From the NCBI GenBank assembly GCA_017502845.1, contig JAFVUE010000008.1, positions 62,001 to 126,000 on the forward strand: a stretch of DNA of 64,000 nt. The letters run 5' to 3'. The notes below the pieces were generated by a model. That model had not been told where the DNA came from and made no database searches. It worked only from the letters and a program-made list of their open reading frames with translations. The DNA is from Clostridia bacterium (GTDB lineage Bacteria > Bacillota > Clostridia > UMGS1810). This document shows positions 47,170 through 54,744 of this stretch, piece by piece (within the stretch, counting starts at the first letter, position 1; the number at the start of each line of letters is the position of its first letter). The position numbers and the translations under genes were made by a program.

Positions 47170-47904
47170 TTATTTCTTATTAAGTTCATTCTCCACTACT
47201 TCAAACCATCTGTCTGCTATAAGACGATGACCTACGGTTGTGGGGTGCACATTATCCCATATGAAATACGACATATGTGTTGTCTTTGCCGCTTCGTCAA
47301 ATTTATCCTGAAGAGGAACGAAGATTACATTGAGTTTTCTGCAAAGGTCAGGGAGCACTTTCTGCATCTTGCTTACGATAGAGTGAAATCTGTTATTTGT
47401 TTCCTCATCCATATCAACATTTCCGAACTTACGGTATTCCTCGCAAAAGTGATGCGGAATATTTTCATAAGGATCGCCGTCAAAGGTAATCTTTGTATAA
47501 AACGGCTCGCACACAACAATCTTTACATCAGGCAAAACTTCTCTTGCATCTGCTACGATTCTTTCCATTGTATCGGTATATCTTGCAACTACCATATCCT
47601 CTGTAAGACCGTCTGACCAACTGCCCGAATCATTCACTCCTGCAAGGATGTTTATAATACCCGGTTTATACGCAAGGCAATCTCTGCCAAGGTGAGCATA
47701 CACATGCTGGAGTGTTTCTCCCGAAACACCTTTATTTACAAATTTCGGAGTGTTTTCATAATTATCTGCGCCAAGACGAGCACAGACCATCTCAACAAAG
47801 CCGTGACCGAGGATATGGTTTAAGTCCATTGATCGACCACGAGCGCCGTCACTTATGGAGTCACCGAGAAAAACCAATGTCTCATTCTTATCTAATTTTA
47901 TCAT
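47170..47904 (-). CDS. SGNH/GDSL hydrolase family protein
   Basis: A 244-residue esterase-type hydrolase. Block I is LVFLGDSISDGARG with the nucleophile serine; block III is ILAGVNDSGSW with the Asn; block V is DNVHPTTVGH with the catalytic Asp and His. There is no signal peptide, so it is probably cytoplasmic. The substrate cannot be told; family members remove acetyl or acyl groups from glycans and lipids. It begins 30 bases after the coiled-coil gene on the same strand, which suggests joint transcription. Confidence 0.88.
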   Translation of the reverse strand: MIKLDKNETLVFLGDSISDGARGRSMDLNHILGHGFVEMVCARLGADNYENTPKFVNKGVSGETLQHVYAHLGRDCLAYKPGIINILAGVNDSGSWSDGLTEDMVVARYTDTMERIVADAREVLPDVKIVVCEPFYTKITFDGDPYENIPHHFCEEYRKFGNVDMDEETNNRFHSIVSKMQKVLPDLCRKLNVIFVPLQDKFDEAAKTTHMSYFIWDNVHPTTVGHRLIADRWFEVVENELNKK

Positions 47905-47934
47905 AATATCGCCTCATTTATAAAATAATATTTA

Positions 47935-49797
47935 TCAAATACCACGAACATCCGGTATAGGTACAATTTCTATTGTTTCCTTTGTTTGTGCGGAATTTTC
48001 TTTTTCTCTCATTCTTGCTAATACGCCATCAATACTTACAGACATTTTCATCCATTCCGCCTTTTCGGGTACCCATTTCCCTTTAAGGTCAATGCAACCT
48101 TTCTCTTTAATCATCTTATTCCATCTATAATCAAAACATTCTGATGAAATTTTCACCCATACCGCAGGTCTTACATACATATCAGCAAAACAACCTGATG
48201 CATCTCTGGAATCGATACGCGTATAGTCGATTTCACCCAACGCCCCAACATAATACGCATTGTATTGCTTTTCATCATTATCGGTCAGATAATTTGTATA
48301 TAAATCGGGGTCATCACCAAGCCACCAATTGCGACCCAAAACAAGTTGCTTTTTTGTAAGATATTCGTTCGCCTCTGCCCTGGTAAGACAAAAAATCTCT
48401 CCATCCATCTTTTCTCTTTCTTCATATGAAAACGCATTGAGAAATCCTTCATTAAGGAATTCTTTGAGTGAACAATTATCCCACAAAGAACAATATCTGG
48501 AATACTCCTTATTGAATGGTATGTTCTTATATAACGGTTTAGAGCACAAGAGCAACGCTTTATCATGGTATATTCGGACAACATGCCATGAAAAATCCCC
48601 AAACGCCATATCATTGGAAAAATCCTTTATCAACTTAATCCTTTTTCCAATATCAATTGCTCGTACATTGATAAACCGTTCATCCTCGACTATCTCTTTT
48701 AATATGTCGCAGGGTAATTGCATAATCTTGCACAGAGTGTCTTCATCTATATCTAATGAAATTATAGCTTCGACGATGTCTTTTATGCTGTCAAATCGTG
48801 ATGTCAAAATCTCTTCTTCTTTTCTGAATTCTGCATCAAAATGCATTTGTTCAGATTTCATCTTATCTATTTCCGCAATTAAATCCGTGTTCTTTGCAAA
48901 AAGGGCATTATTGCTTTCTCTTAGTCCTTTTTCTTCCAGTAATTTATCGAGTATTGTCTTTGTTTCGTTAATCTTCTTTGAGATTTTTTTCTTCTTGATA
49001 ATGTTATATGCAGCTTGTGCATTATATTCCCTCGACAACAAATCCAATTCCTTTTTTACTTCCACTATATCAAACCCCGTGTTTTCTAAACTAAGTTGTG
49101 ACAATATTTTTTCATTATTGTGGATTTGTTTTTCATTCACTTTAACAGAATCTGTGCAATTTTCAATACCCTCTATAATTTTTTTGATCTTCAATTCTCT
49201 TTCACGCAAAGAATTAAGTTCATTAATATACGCATCTACGATCCCCATCTTCTCTTCAATTCTTCTCTTAATCCCTTGAGGTGATTTAGCTTCTGCTTCA
49301 GCGTATTTTTCCGTTGCTTCTTTAAGTCGTGCATATGCTCTTTCGTACCCCGCTTGATAAAGAGCATCTGCCATATAAATTGCCTTCTCATACTTCTCGC
49401 CATCTATAAGATCGTCTATGTCATCTGCCTGCCGACCAACAAATCCCGCCGTGCTGTGAGCAAGAACCCTCATCATCGGAACTGTAAAATAGTACAACTC
49501 TGTCACATCTTCAAACTTTCCTGTGTTATATGCTGACAAAAGCATGTTGACCACAGCAATTTTATCTCCAGGAAGCATATTATCATATTTGTCATAATAT
49601 GCTATAATCTCGCTTTCAGAATATTGGGACATATTCCTGCTGCTAAAAAGCAAAACAAGTTCGTTCGCAAATCCTTCGACTCTTTTTTCATCGATATCCT
49701 TACTTGAAACAAATGCAGGCATTTCATTGACCACGGCATTGTATGTCATGTTTTCGTTTCTACTTTGAAACACTATTCTCCAACAAGGATTTCTCAT
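47935..49797 (-). CDS. Coiled-coil protein with a C-terminal DUF6273-like domain
   Basis: A 620-residue protein with three parts. Residues ~15-170 are helical with AYYDKYDNMLPGDKIAVVN. Residues ~170-340 are a long, highly charged coiled coil. The final ~200 residues resemble DUF6273: FGDFSWHVVRIYHDKALLLC, WDNCSLKEFLNEGFLNAFS, NWWLGDDPD and MYVRPAVWVKIS. DUF6273 is usually seen in exported proteins; this one has no signal peptide or membrane segment. The ATG at 49797 has GGGAG nine bases upstream. The function is unknown; the layout suggests a scaffold with a ligand-binding head. Confidence 0.75.
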   Translation of the reverse strand: MRNPCWRIVFQSRNENMTYNAVVNEMPAFVSSKDIDEKRVEGFANELVLLFSSRNMSQYSESEIIAYYDKYDNMLPGDKIAVVNMLLSAYNTGKFEDVTELYYFTVPMMRVLAHSTAGFVGRQADDIDDLIDGEKYEKAIYMADALYQAGYERAYARLKEATEKYAEAEAKSPQGIKRRIEEKMGIVDAYINELNSLRERELKIKKIIEGIENCTDSVKVNEKQIHNNEKILSQLSLENTGFDIVEVKKELDLLSREYNAQAAYNIIKKKKISKKINETKTILDKLLEEKGLRESNNALFAKNTDLIAEIDKMKSEQMHFDAEFRKEEEILTSRFDSIKDIVEAIISLDIDEDTLCKIMQLPCDILKEIVEDERFINVRAIDIGKRIKLIKDFSNDMAFGDFSWHVVRIYHDKALLLCSKPLYKNIPFNKEYSRYCSLWDNCSLKEFLNEGFLNAFSYEEREKMDGEIFCLTRAEANEYLTKKQLVLGRNWWLGDDPDLYTNYLTDNDEKQYNAYYVGALGEIDYTRIDSRDASGCFADMYVRPAVWVKISSECFDYRWNKMIKEKGCIDLKGKWVPEKAEWMKMSVSIDGVLARMREKENSAQTKETIEIVPIPDVRGI

Positions 49798-49887
49798 AAA
49801 TTTACACTCCCAACATTATTTTAGTAATGCATTCACCTACAGTTCACAACTTCATTATATCATAACAAATAAAAAAATCAATATAAA

Positions 49888-49914
49888 AACAGGAACGGAA
49901 AAACCGTTCCTGTT
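49888..49914 (-). terminator. Terminator of the NlpC/P60 gene
   Basis: A perfect 11-bp stem AACAGGAACGG / CCGTTCCTGTT with an A5 loop and a T run on the minus strand, 10 bases after the stop. Confidence 0.88.
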
Positions 49915-49923
49915 GAATTTTTA

Positions 49924-50616
49924 TTAGTCAAGTATACGTCTTGCAGTAGAATATGTGTTAGCGTAATAACCGCTATTGATTGTAACAACCTCTACGCTGT
50001 AACCCGGCTTGGGTGAGTGAATCATCATACCGTCGCCTACATAGATACCTACGTGGCTGATATTATACCCGTTTGTTACAAAGAATACAAGGTCGCCCGG
50101 CAACAACTGATCTTTGCTGACGGGTGTTCCGTGAGCAGTCTGTGATGCGGCAGTTCTGTTAAGATTAATACCCATCTGTGAGTAGCAGTACTTTGTGAAA
50201 CCTGAACAGTCAAAACCTGAAGGGGACATCCCACCGTATCTGTAAGGTGTACCGATATACTGACGGGCAATATCCAAAAGGCGCTGTGCCCTGGTTCTCT
50301 CAACGGCATATCTTGATGCCTCAGAGGGATCAATGAGTTTAACATAATCGCTTATAAGGTAGGCATCCACACCGTTATATTTAATCTTATACCAAGCACC
50401 CTCTACACCTACTATATCAACTATTGTGCCATATATGTACTGACCAACTACAGTACAGTCTGTATTGGGCTCCGAACGCACATTAAGAACATTCGCCATT
50501 GTAACGCCTGTATACTCTGCGGCAAAAACCGAACCGGATACTGACGAAACCATCATTATCATTACTACAAGCGCGGCAACCAGTTTAACGGTCTTGCGCT
50601 TTATACAGTGTATCAT
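49924..50616 (-). CDS. Secreted SH3 - NlpC/P60 cell-wall peptidase
   Basis: A secreted 230-residue hydrolase that cuts peptide stems of peptidoglycan. The signal peptide covers about residues 1-33 (LVAALVVMIMMVSSVSG and the FAAE cleavage site). A bacterial SH3 domain follows at ~36-95 (NVLNVRSEPNTDCTVVG). The NlpC/P60 domain starts near 108: catalytic C137 in GFDCSGFTKYC, H188 in ISHVGIYVG, and H200 in MMIHSPKPG. RYGG (127-130) and LLPGDLVFF are typical. It stands alone with its own promoter and terminator. Confidence 0.93.
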   Translation of the reverse strand: MIHCIKRKTVKLVAALVVMIMMVSSVSGSVFAAEYTGVTMANVLNVRSEPNTDCTVVGQYIYGTIVDIVGVEGAWYKIKYNGVDAYLISDYVKLIDPSEASRYAVERTRAQRLLDIARQYIGTPYRYGGMSPSGFDCSGFTKYCYSQMGINLNRTAASQTAHGTPVSKDQLLPGDLVFFVTNGYNISHVGIYVGDGMMIHSPKPGYSVEVVTINSGYYANTYSTARRILD

Positions 50617-50660
50617 TGGTATATTCTCCTGACTTACTATTATACGAAAACTATATTTGT

Positions 50661-50689
50661 ATTATACATCAAAAGAACAAAAATGTCAA
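50661..50689 (-). promoter_or_regulatory. Sigma-A promoter of the NlpC/P60 gene
   Basis: On the minus strand a perfect TTGACA (50684-50689), a 17-base spacer and a perfect TATAAT (50661-50666). It is the best consensus match in the window and suggests strong vegetative expression. Confidence 0.85.
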
Positions 50690-50750
50690 ACTTTTTTAAC
50701 AATTGATTAACAAATCGCGCGTTTTTTATTTCTTTTGCACATAAAAACAA

Positions 50751-50783
50751 GGGTTTTATTGTACTATATGCACAATAAAACCC
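50751..50783 (-). terminator. Terminator of the lysine operon
   Basis: A perfect 12-bp stem GGGTTTTATTGT / ACAATAAAACCC, with a TTGTTTTTA tail on the minus strand, 25 bases after the stop of the RseC-like gene. Confidence 0.8.
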
Positions 50784-50808
50784 TGTAGAATCTTGTAATT
50801 GTTAAAAA

Positions 50809-51210
50809 TTATGGATTTTCCTTAACAATCTCAACGATATCGCTTGTGAGATTGGCTTTTTTATTATAAACACGTATAACCATGAGCCACACCACAAGCA
50901 TCACGCCACAGATGATTGGCGCCACAAAAGACGGTGCACCGAGAATTGAACAGATGCCGAGCACCGCAAGTATGAGAAGTACGGGAAGCATATACACAAC
51001 CATTGCTGCTACGTAAATCTTGCAGGACGGCAGATAGAGTTTTACTCTGTCTCCTGTTTCGGCTCCTGCTTTATTCCGTGCTTTAACGTCAAAAACCGGT
51101 TTCTGGCACAGTCCGCAGGATGCACATTCTCCAGAACAGGCAGATTTCTTTTCTACCCGAACGGTCGCATAAGTACCATCTGTACTTAAAACCACTCCTT
51201 CTCCTGTCAT
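50809..51210 (-). CDS. RseC/MucC-like SoxR-reducing-system family protein
   Basis: A 133-residue protein. The N-terminal beta domain (MTGEGVVLSTDGTYATVRV) carries a four-cysteine motif CSGECASCGLC, which may bind a metal or FeS centre. Two membrane helices follow (about 68-88 and 92-112), then a charged tail. The layout matches RseC/MucC proteins, which in E. coli act in sigma-E control and SoxR reduction. Clostridia often encode such proteins near Rnf-type complexes; none is seen here. It is the last gene of the asd-dapA-dapB unit and its link to lysine synthesis is unclear. Confidence 0.85.
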   Translation of the reverse strand: MTGEGVVLSTDGTYATVRVEKKSACSGECASCGLCQKPVFDVKARNKAGAETGDRVKLYLPSCKIYVAAMVVYMLPVLLILAVLGICSILGAPSFVAPIICGVMLVVWLMVIRVYNKKANLTSDIVEIVKENP

Positions 51211-51227
51211 AACTGCACCTCCTTATG

Positions 51228-51698
51228 TTATTTTATATATCTTTCCCGAAGACACGATACAACTTCATCTGTAAAATGTCCGTCGATTACCAACGAAATC
51301 TCATTGACTGACGAGCATATCATCTTAACCGCGGTCCCAAGGGACGAAACGGTTTCCATAACATCTGACACAAGTTTCTCATCTTCGCTGACTGCCGTGC
51401 CTGTAAGTGTTATGGCAGTATTATCGCTGCTGATATGGCATATCATACCGGGGATTTCTCTCCTAAGCCCCCCAACAGCGGAAACTGTAACACCCAGTTC
51501 TTCTGAAGATACAGCAAATGTGAGATTCATCAGATTCTTAACCTGTGGCGTGAACGTTATCATATCCACACCTACATCACGATTTGCAATAGCCCTGAAT
51601 ATCTGCGCAAGTTTTCGCACATCATCATCAAGACCGCATACCGTTACGAGTGCCACGCCCTCAATCAGTTCTATATGAGTGATTGCGCTTTTTATCAT
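51228..51698 (-). CDS. Stand-alone tandem ACT-domain protein (aspartokinase regulatory-like)
   Basis: A 156-residue protein. I prefer the ATG at 51698, because GAGG lies nine bases upstream; the ATG at 51713 has a poor site. The sequence reads as two ACT domains, like the C-terminal regulatory part of aspartokinase without a kinase domain. The first is VALVTVCGLDDDVRKLAQIF, then AIANRDVGVDMITFTPQ and NLTFAVSSEELG. The second is TAITLTGTAVSEDEKLVSDV and NEISLVIDGHFTDEVVSCL. ACT pairs bind amino acids such as lysine. It is directly downstream of asd, dapA and dapB, so a regulator of this pathway, or of a separate aspartokinase, is a reasonable inference. Confidence 0.78.
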   Translation of the reverse strand: MIKSAITHIELIEGVALVTVCGLDDDVRKLAQIFRAIANRDVGVDMITFTPQVKNLMNLTFAVSSEELGVTVSAVGGLRREIPGMICHISSDNTAITLTGTAVSEDEKLVSDVMETVSSLGTAVKMICSSVNEISLVIDGHFTDEVVSCLRERYIK

Positions 51699-51778
51699 CA
51701 AAACATCCCTCATTTCTCTACTATATTATATGCAGAGGAAGAGTGTTTTGTAACATAAGCAGATGCGTTAGTACCTGC

Positions 51779-52537
51779 TTAAATTTGTGAATTAACCAGA
51801 TCTTCCATATTGTACATACCGGGTTGTTTGCCTACAAGATATTTTGCGGCTTTGATAGCGCCAACCGCAAAAACTTCCTTGCCCGTTGCGGTGTGTTTAA
51901 CTTCAATTATCTCATCGTTACCCGCAAAGATAACGTCGTGTTCGCCAACAATAGTTCCACCACGGATACTGTGGATACCGATCTCACTCTGTTCTCTCTT
52001 CTTACGTACATAGTGGCGGTCATAAACATAATCCACATGACCTTTAAGAGATGAAGAAATCTCATCTGCAATCATAAGTGCAGTACCACTTGGAGCATCA
52101 ATCTTCTGATTATGGTGCTTTTCGATAATCTCTATATCAAAGTTGCCCTCAAGCACTGATGCAGCTTTCTTGACAAGAGCAATGAGAAGATTTACACCAA
52201 CGGACATATTGGCAGAGGAGAAAACAGGAATCTTCTTAGAAAGTTCGGCAACCTTTTCTCTCTGTGCTGTGCTGAGTCCTGTGGTAGCAAGTACCAAAGG
52301 AATGCGTCGGTCTCCGCAGAATGCCACAAGTGCATCAAGACAAGCAGGGTTTGAAAAGTCGATGATTACATCGACCTTTTCCTTAACATTGCTGAGGTTA
52401 TCATATACAGGGTATGTGTCGGATGCTGTATTGATATCATAACCGCATACAACACGCGCAGCACCGTCATTTTCTAAAAGATTGGTAATTACACGGCCCA
52501 TTTTGCCGTTGCAACCGCTTAAAAGAATATTTATCAT
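51779..52537 (-). CDS. dapB: 4-hydroxy-tetrahydrodipicolinate reductase
   Basis: DapB reduces the product of DapA on the way to diaminopimelate, a cell-wall and lysine precursor; dipicolinate for spores branches off here. The 252 residues, from the ATG at 52537 (AGGATGTGATACTG upstream), begin INILLSGCNGKMGRVI, the nucleotide-binding motif. The active-site segment is EIIEKHHNQKIDAPSGTALM, with the catalytic His and Lys. The in-frame GTG at 52546 overlaps the ribosome site. An intercistronic hairpin lies between it and dapA. Confidence 0.96.
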   Translation of the reverse strand: MINILLSGCNGKMGRVITNLLENDGAARVVCGYDINTASDTYPVYDNLSNVKEKVDVIIDFSNPACLDALVAFCGDRRIPLVLATTGLSTAQREKVAELSKKIPVFSSANMSVGVNLLIALVKKAASVLEGNFDIEIIEKHHNQKIDAPSGTALMIADEISSSLKGHVDYVYDRHYVRKKREQSEIGIHSIRGGTIVGEHDVIFAGNDEIIEVKHTATGKEVFAVGAIKAAKYLVGKQPGMYNMEDLVNSQI

Positions 52538-52559
52538 CAGTATCACATCCTATAAAAAT

Positions 52560-52584
52560 AAGGGGCTTATATAAAAAGCCCCTT
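52560..52584 (-). terminator. Intercistronic hairpin between dapA and dapB
   Basis: Arms AAGGGGCT (52560-52567) and AGCCCCTT (52577-52584), followed on the minus strand by ATTTTTAT and then the dapB ribosome site. It looks like a weak or conditional terminator, or an RNA-processing hairpin, inside the operon. Confidence 0.55.
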
Positions 52585-52620
52585 GTAGAAATCGTCCCTT
52601 ATTATTGAAAGGGGTATAGA

Positions 52621-53508
52621 TTAAAGTTTGAAACCGTAGCCGATAAGTGCATTTTTAAGAATCTCAACATTCTTATCTTCCATTTCACAGAGGGGCATAC
52701 GGAGTTCACCTGCAGGGAAGCCAAGCAAGTTCATGGCTGTCTTTACAGGGATTGGGTTTACTTCGCAGAAGAGTGCGCTGATAAGAGGCAACATCTTAAG
52801 CTGAATATCAAGTGCCTTTTCTCTCTCGCCATTGAGGTAAAGATGTACCATATCGTGAGTGTCCTTTGGAGCAATATTGGCAATAACGGAGATTACACCC
52901 TTACCACCTGCTGCAAGAATCGGAACTGTGATATCATCGTTACCAGAGTAAATATCCATAGCATTGCCGCAGAGTGCTTTTATCTCAAGTGCACGGGCAA
53001 TATCGCCTGTTGCTTCCTTGATAGCAACGATATTATCAATCTCCGAAAGAATTTTTGCCGTCTGGGGTTTGATATCTGTTCCTGTACGGCTTGGTACATT
53101 ATAAAGGATACAGGGCACATCAATGGAATCAGCAATTAAACTGTAATGCTTGATAAGGCCTTTCTGTGTGGCTTTATTATAATAAGGTGTAACGAGCAGA
53201 ACTGCATCAGAGCCGAGACGAACCGCCTCTTTTGTAAGTTCGATACCGTGCGCTGTATCGTTACTTCCTGTACCTGCAATAACAGGGATAGCACCGTTTA
53301 CTTTCTTAACAGCATACTCAACTACCGCAAGATGCTCTTTATCAGGCATTGTGGCAGATTCGCCTGTTGTACCGCAAATTATAATGGCATCGGTTTCGTT
53401 ATCAAGATGATACTGCAAAAGCTGATCAAGTGCTTCATAATCAACCGCGCCGTTTTTGAAAGGAGTAATCAAGGCAACTCCCGAACCTGTGAATACGGTC
53501 TTTTTCAC
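52621..53508 (-). CDS. dapA: 4-hydroxy-tetrahydrodipicolinate synthase
   Basis: DapA condenses pyruvate with aspartate semialdehyde. I place the start at the GTG at 53508: it has AAAGGTGGG seven bases upstream and gives the family N-terminus MKKTVFTGSGVALITPF, 295 residues. The GTG at 53520 lies within the ribosome site. The Schiff-base lysine is in IVAIKEATGDIAR, and the catalytic tyrosine in VTPYYNKATQKG. GTTGES near residue 46 is also conserved. It lies 46 bases after asd. Confidence 0.96.
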   Translation of the reverse strand: MKKTVFTGSGVALITPFKNGAVDYEALDQLLQYHLDNETDAIIICGTTGESATMPDKEHLAVVEYAVKKVNGAIPVIAGTGSNDTAHGIELTKEAVRLGSDAVLLVTPYYNKATQKGLIKHYSLIADSIDVPCILYNVPSRTGTDIKPQTAKILSEIDNIVAIKEATGDIARALEIKALCGNAMDIYSGNDDITVPILAAGGKGVISVIANIAPKDTHDMVHLYLNGEREKALDIQLKMLPLISALFCEVNPIPVKTAMNLLGFPAGELRMPLCEMEDKNVEILKNALIGYGFKL

Positions 53509-53554
53509 TGTAATACCCACCTTTTTATAAAATCGAAATGATAATTATTCGTAA

Positions 53555-54556
53555 TTATTTACCTTCGTTCATTTCAATAAGTTTCTGTGCAATCTGTACT
53601 GCGTTTGTAGCCGCACCTTTTCTGATGTTGTCTGCTACAACCCAAAGGTTTACGCCGCTTTCAATGCTCTCATCGCGACGGATTCTTCCAACGAAAACTT
53701 CGTTCTTGCCCTTTGCAGTAACTGCCATGGGGTATACAGCATTTGCTGTATCGTCCTGAACAACGAGACCTTCCATATCTGCAAGTACCTGTTTGAGTTC
53801 ATCGAGATCAAAATCGTTGTAAAACTCAACGTTGATGGATTCACTATGGCAATCAAACACGGGAACACGAACTGTTGTAGCAGTAATCTTCATCTCATCA
53901 TCATGGAGAATCTTACGTGTTTCGTTAACCATCTTCATCTCTTCCTTGGTATAACCATTATCAAGGAAAACGTCTATCTGAGGCAGACAGTTATTTGCAA
54001 TGGGGTGATTGAACTTCTTGGGTGCTTCGCCCTTAAGACCGTTCTCAAGGTCCATATAGCCGCCCATACCTGCGCCTGATACTGCCTGATATGTAGAATA
54101 TACAACTCTCTTGATTTTATACTTATCGTGAAGTGCTTTGAGGGGAACCATTGCCTGAATTGTAGAGCAGTTGGGGTTAGCAATGATACCCTTATTCCAT
54201 GCGATATCCTCGGGGTTTACTTCCGGAACAACCAACGGAACTTCGGGGTCCATTCTCCACGCACTTGAGTTATCAATAACCGTTACGCCCTTTGATGCTG
54301 CGATAGGAGCGAATTTCTCACTTGTAGAACCGCCGGCAGAGAAAAGAGCAATATCAATATCTTTATCGAATGAGTTCTCTGTAAGCTCCTCGATAACATA
54401 TTCTTTACCCATAAATGTTACCTTTGAGCCGGCACTTCTTGCAGAAGCCATAAGGTAATAATTTTCTACGGGGAGATTAACTTCTTCCAAAACTTTAAGG
54501 AATGTTCTTCCTACCATACCGGTTGCACCTACAACCGCGATGTTATACTTTTTCAC
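53555..54556 (-). CDS. asd: Aspartate-semialdehyde dehydrogenase
   Basis: Asd reduces aspartyl phosphate to the semialdehyde, the branch point to lysine, threonine and methionine. The 333 residues show the NADP motif AVVGATGMVGRTFL, the catalytic cysteine C130 in NPNCSTIQ, and VSGAGMGGYMDLEN. A conserved His lies in VPVFDCHSES. The start is a GTG at 54556 with AAAGGAT eight bases upstream. It is the first gene of the lysine operon; no aspartokinase gene is present. The upstream region is too short and shows no lysine-riboswitch sequence. Confidence 0.96.
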   Translation of the reverse strand: MKKYNIAVVGATGMVGRTFLKVLEEVNLPVENYYLMASARSAGSKVTFMGKEYVIEELTENSFDKDIDIALFSAGGSTSEKFAPIAASKGVTVIDNSSAWRMDPEVPLVVPEVNPEDIAWNKGIIANPNCSTIQAMVPLKALHDKYKIKRVVYSTYQAVSGAGMGGYMDLENGLKGEAPKKFNHPIANNCLPQIDVFLDNGYTKEEMKMVNETRKILHDDEMKITATTVRVPVFDCHSESINVEFYNDFDLDELKQVLADMEGLVVQDDTANAVYPMAVTAKGKNEVFVGRIRRDESIESGVNLWVVADNIRKGAATNAVQIAQKLIEMNEGK

Positions 54557-54589
54557 AATACATCATCCTTTCATACTTTCCTATCGTAT

Positions 54590-54618
54590 ATCATATCACT
54601 TAACATTAAATAAGTCAA
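54590..54618 (-). promoter_or_regulatory. Sigma-A promoter of asd-dapA-dapB
   Basis: On the minus strand TTGACT (54613-54618), a 17-base spacer and TATGAT (54590-54595), giving a leader of about 25 bases. Confidence 0.75.
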
Positions 54619-54660
54619 TACGTCTCATATTAAAATTGGGTTAAAAATACAGTAAATCCG

Positions 54661-54697
54661 TTGACATGTTGAAAATATTTGTTTAATGTGTTAATAT
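54661..54697 (+). promoter_or_regulatory. Candidate promoter of the GH2 gene
   Basis: Two overlapping pairs: TTGACA (54661-54666) with TAATGT 17 bases on, and TTGAAA (54669-54674) with TAATAT (54692-54697) 17 bases on. Which is used cannot be decided. Confidence 0.5.
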
Positions 54698-54744
54698 GAG
54701 GTTGGTTATGCACATATACAGGCATTATTTTCGGAGGTTGCACC

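Noticed and set aside
48329-49279. 316-residue plus-strand ORF opposite the coiled-coil gene
   Set aside because: A Ser/Phe-rich antisense shadow of a Lys/Glu-rich coding frame; no ribosome site and no recognisable domain.
54557-54744. Lysine riboswitch before asd
   Set aside because: The gap is 188 bases and holds promoters in both directions; none of the conserved riboswitch sequence was seen, and the asd leader is only about 25 bases.
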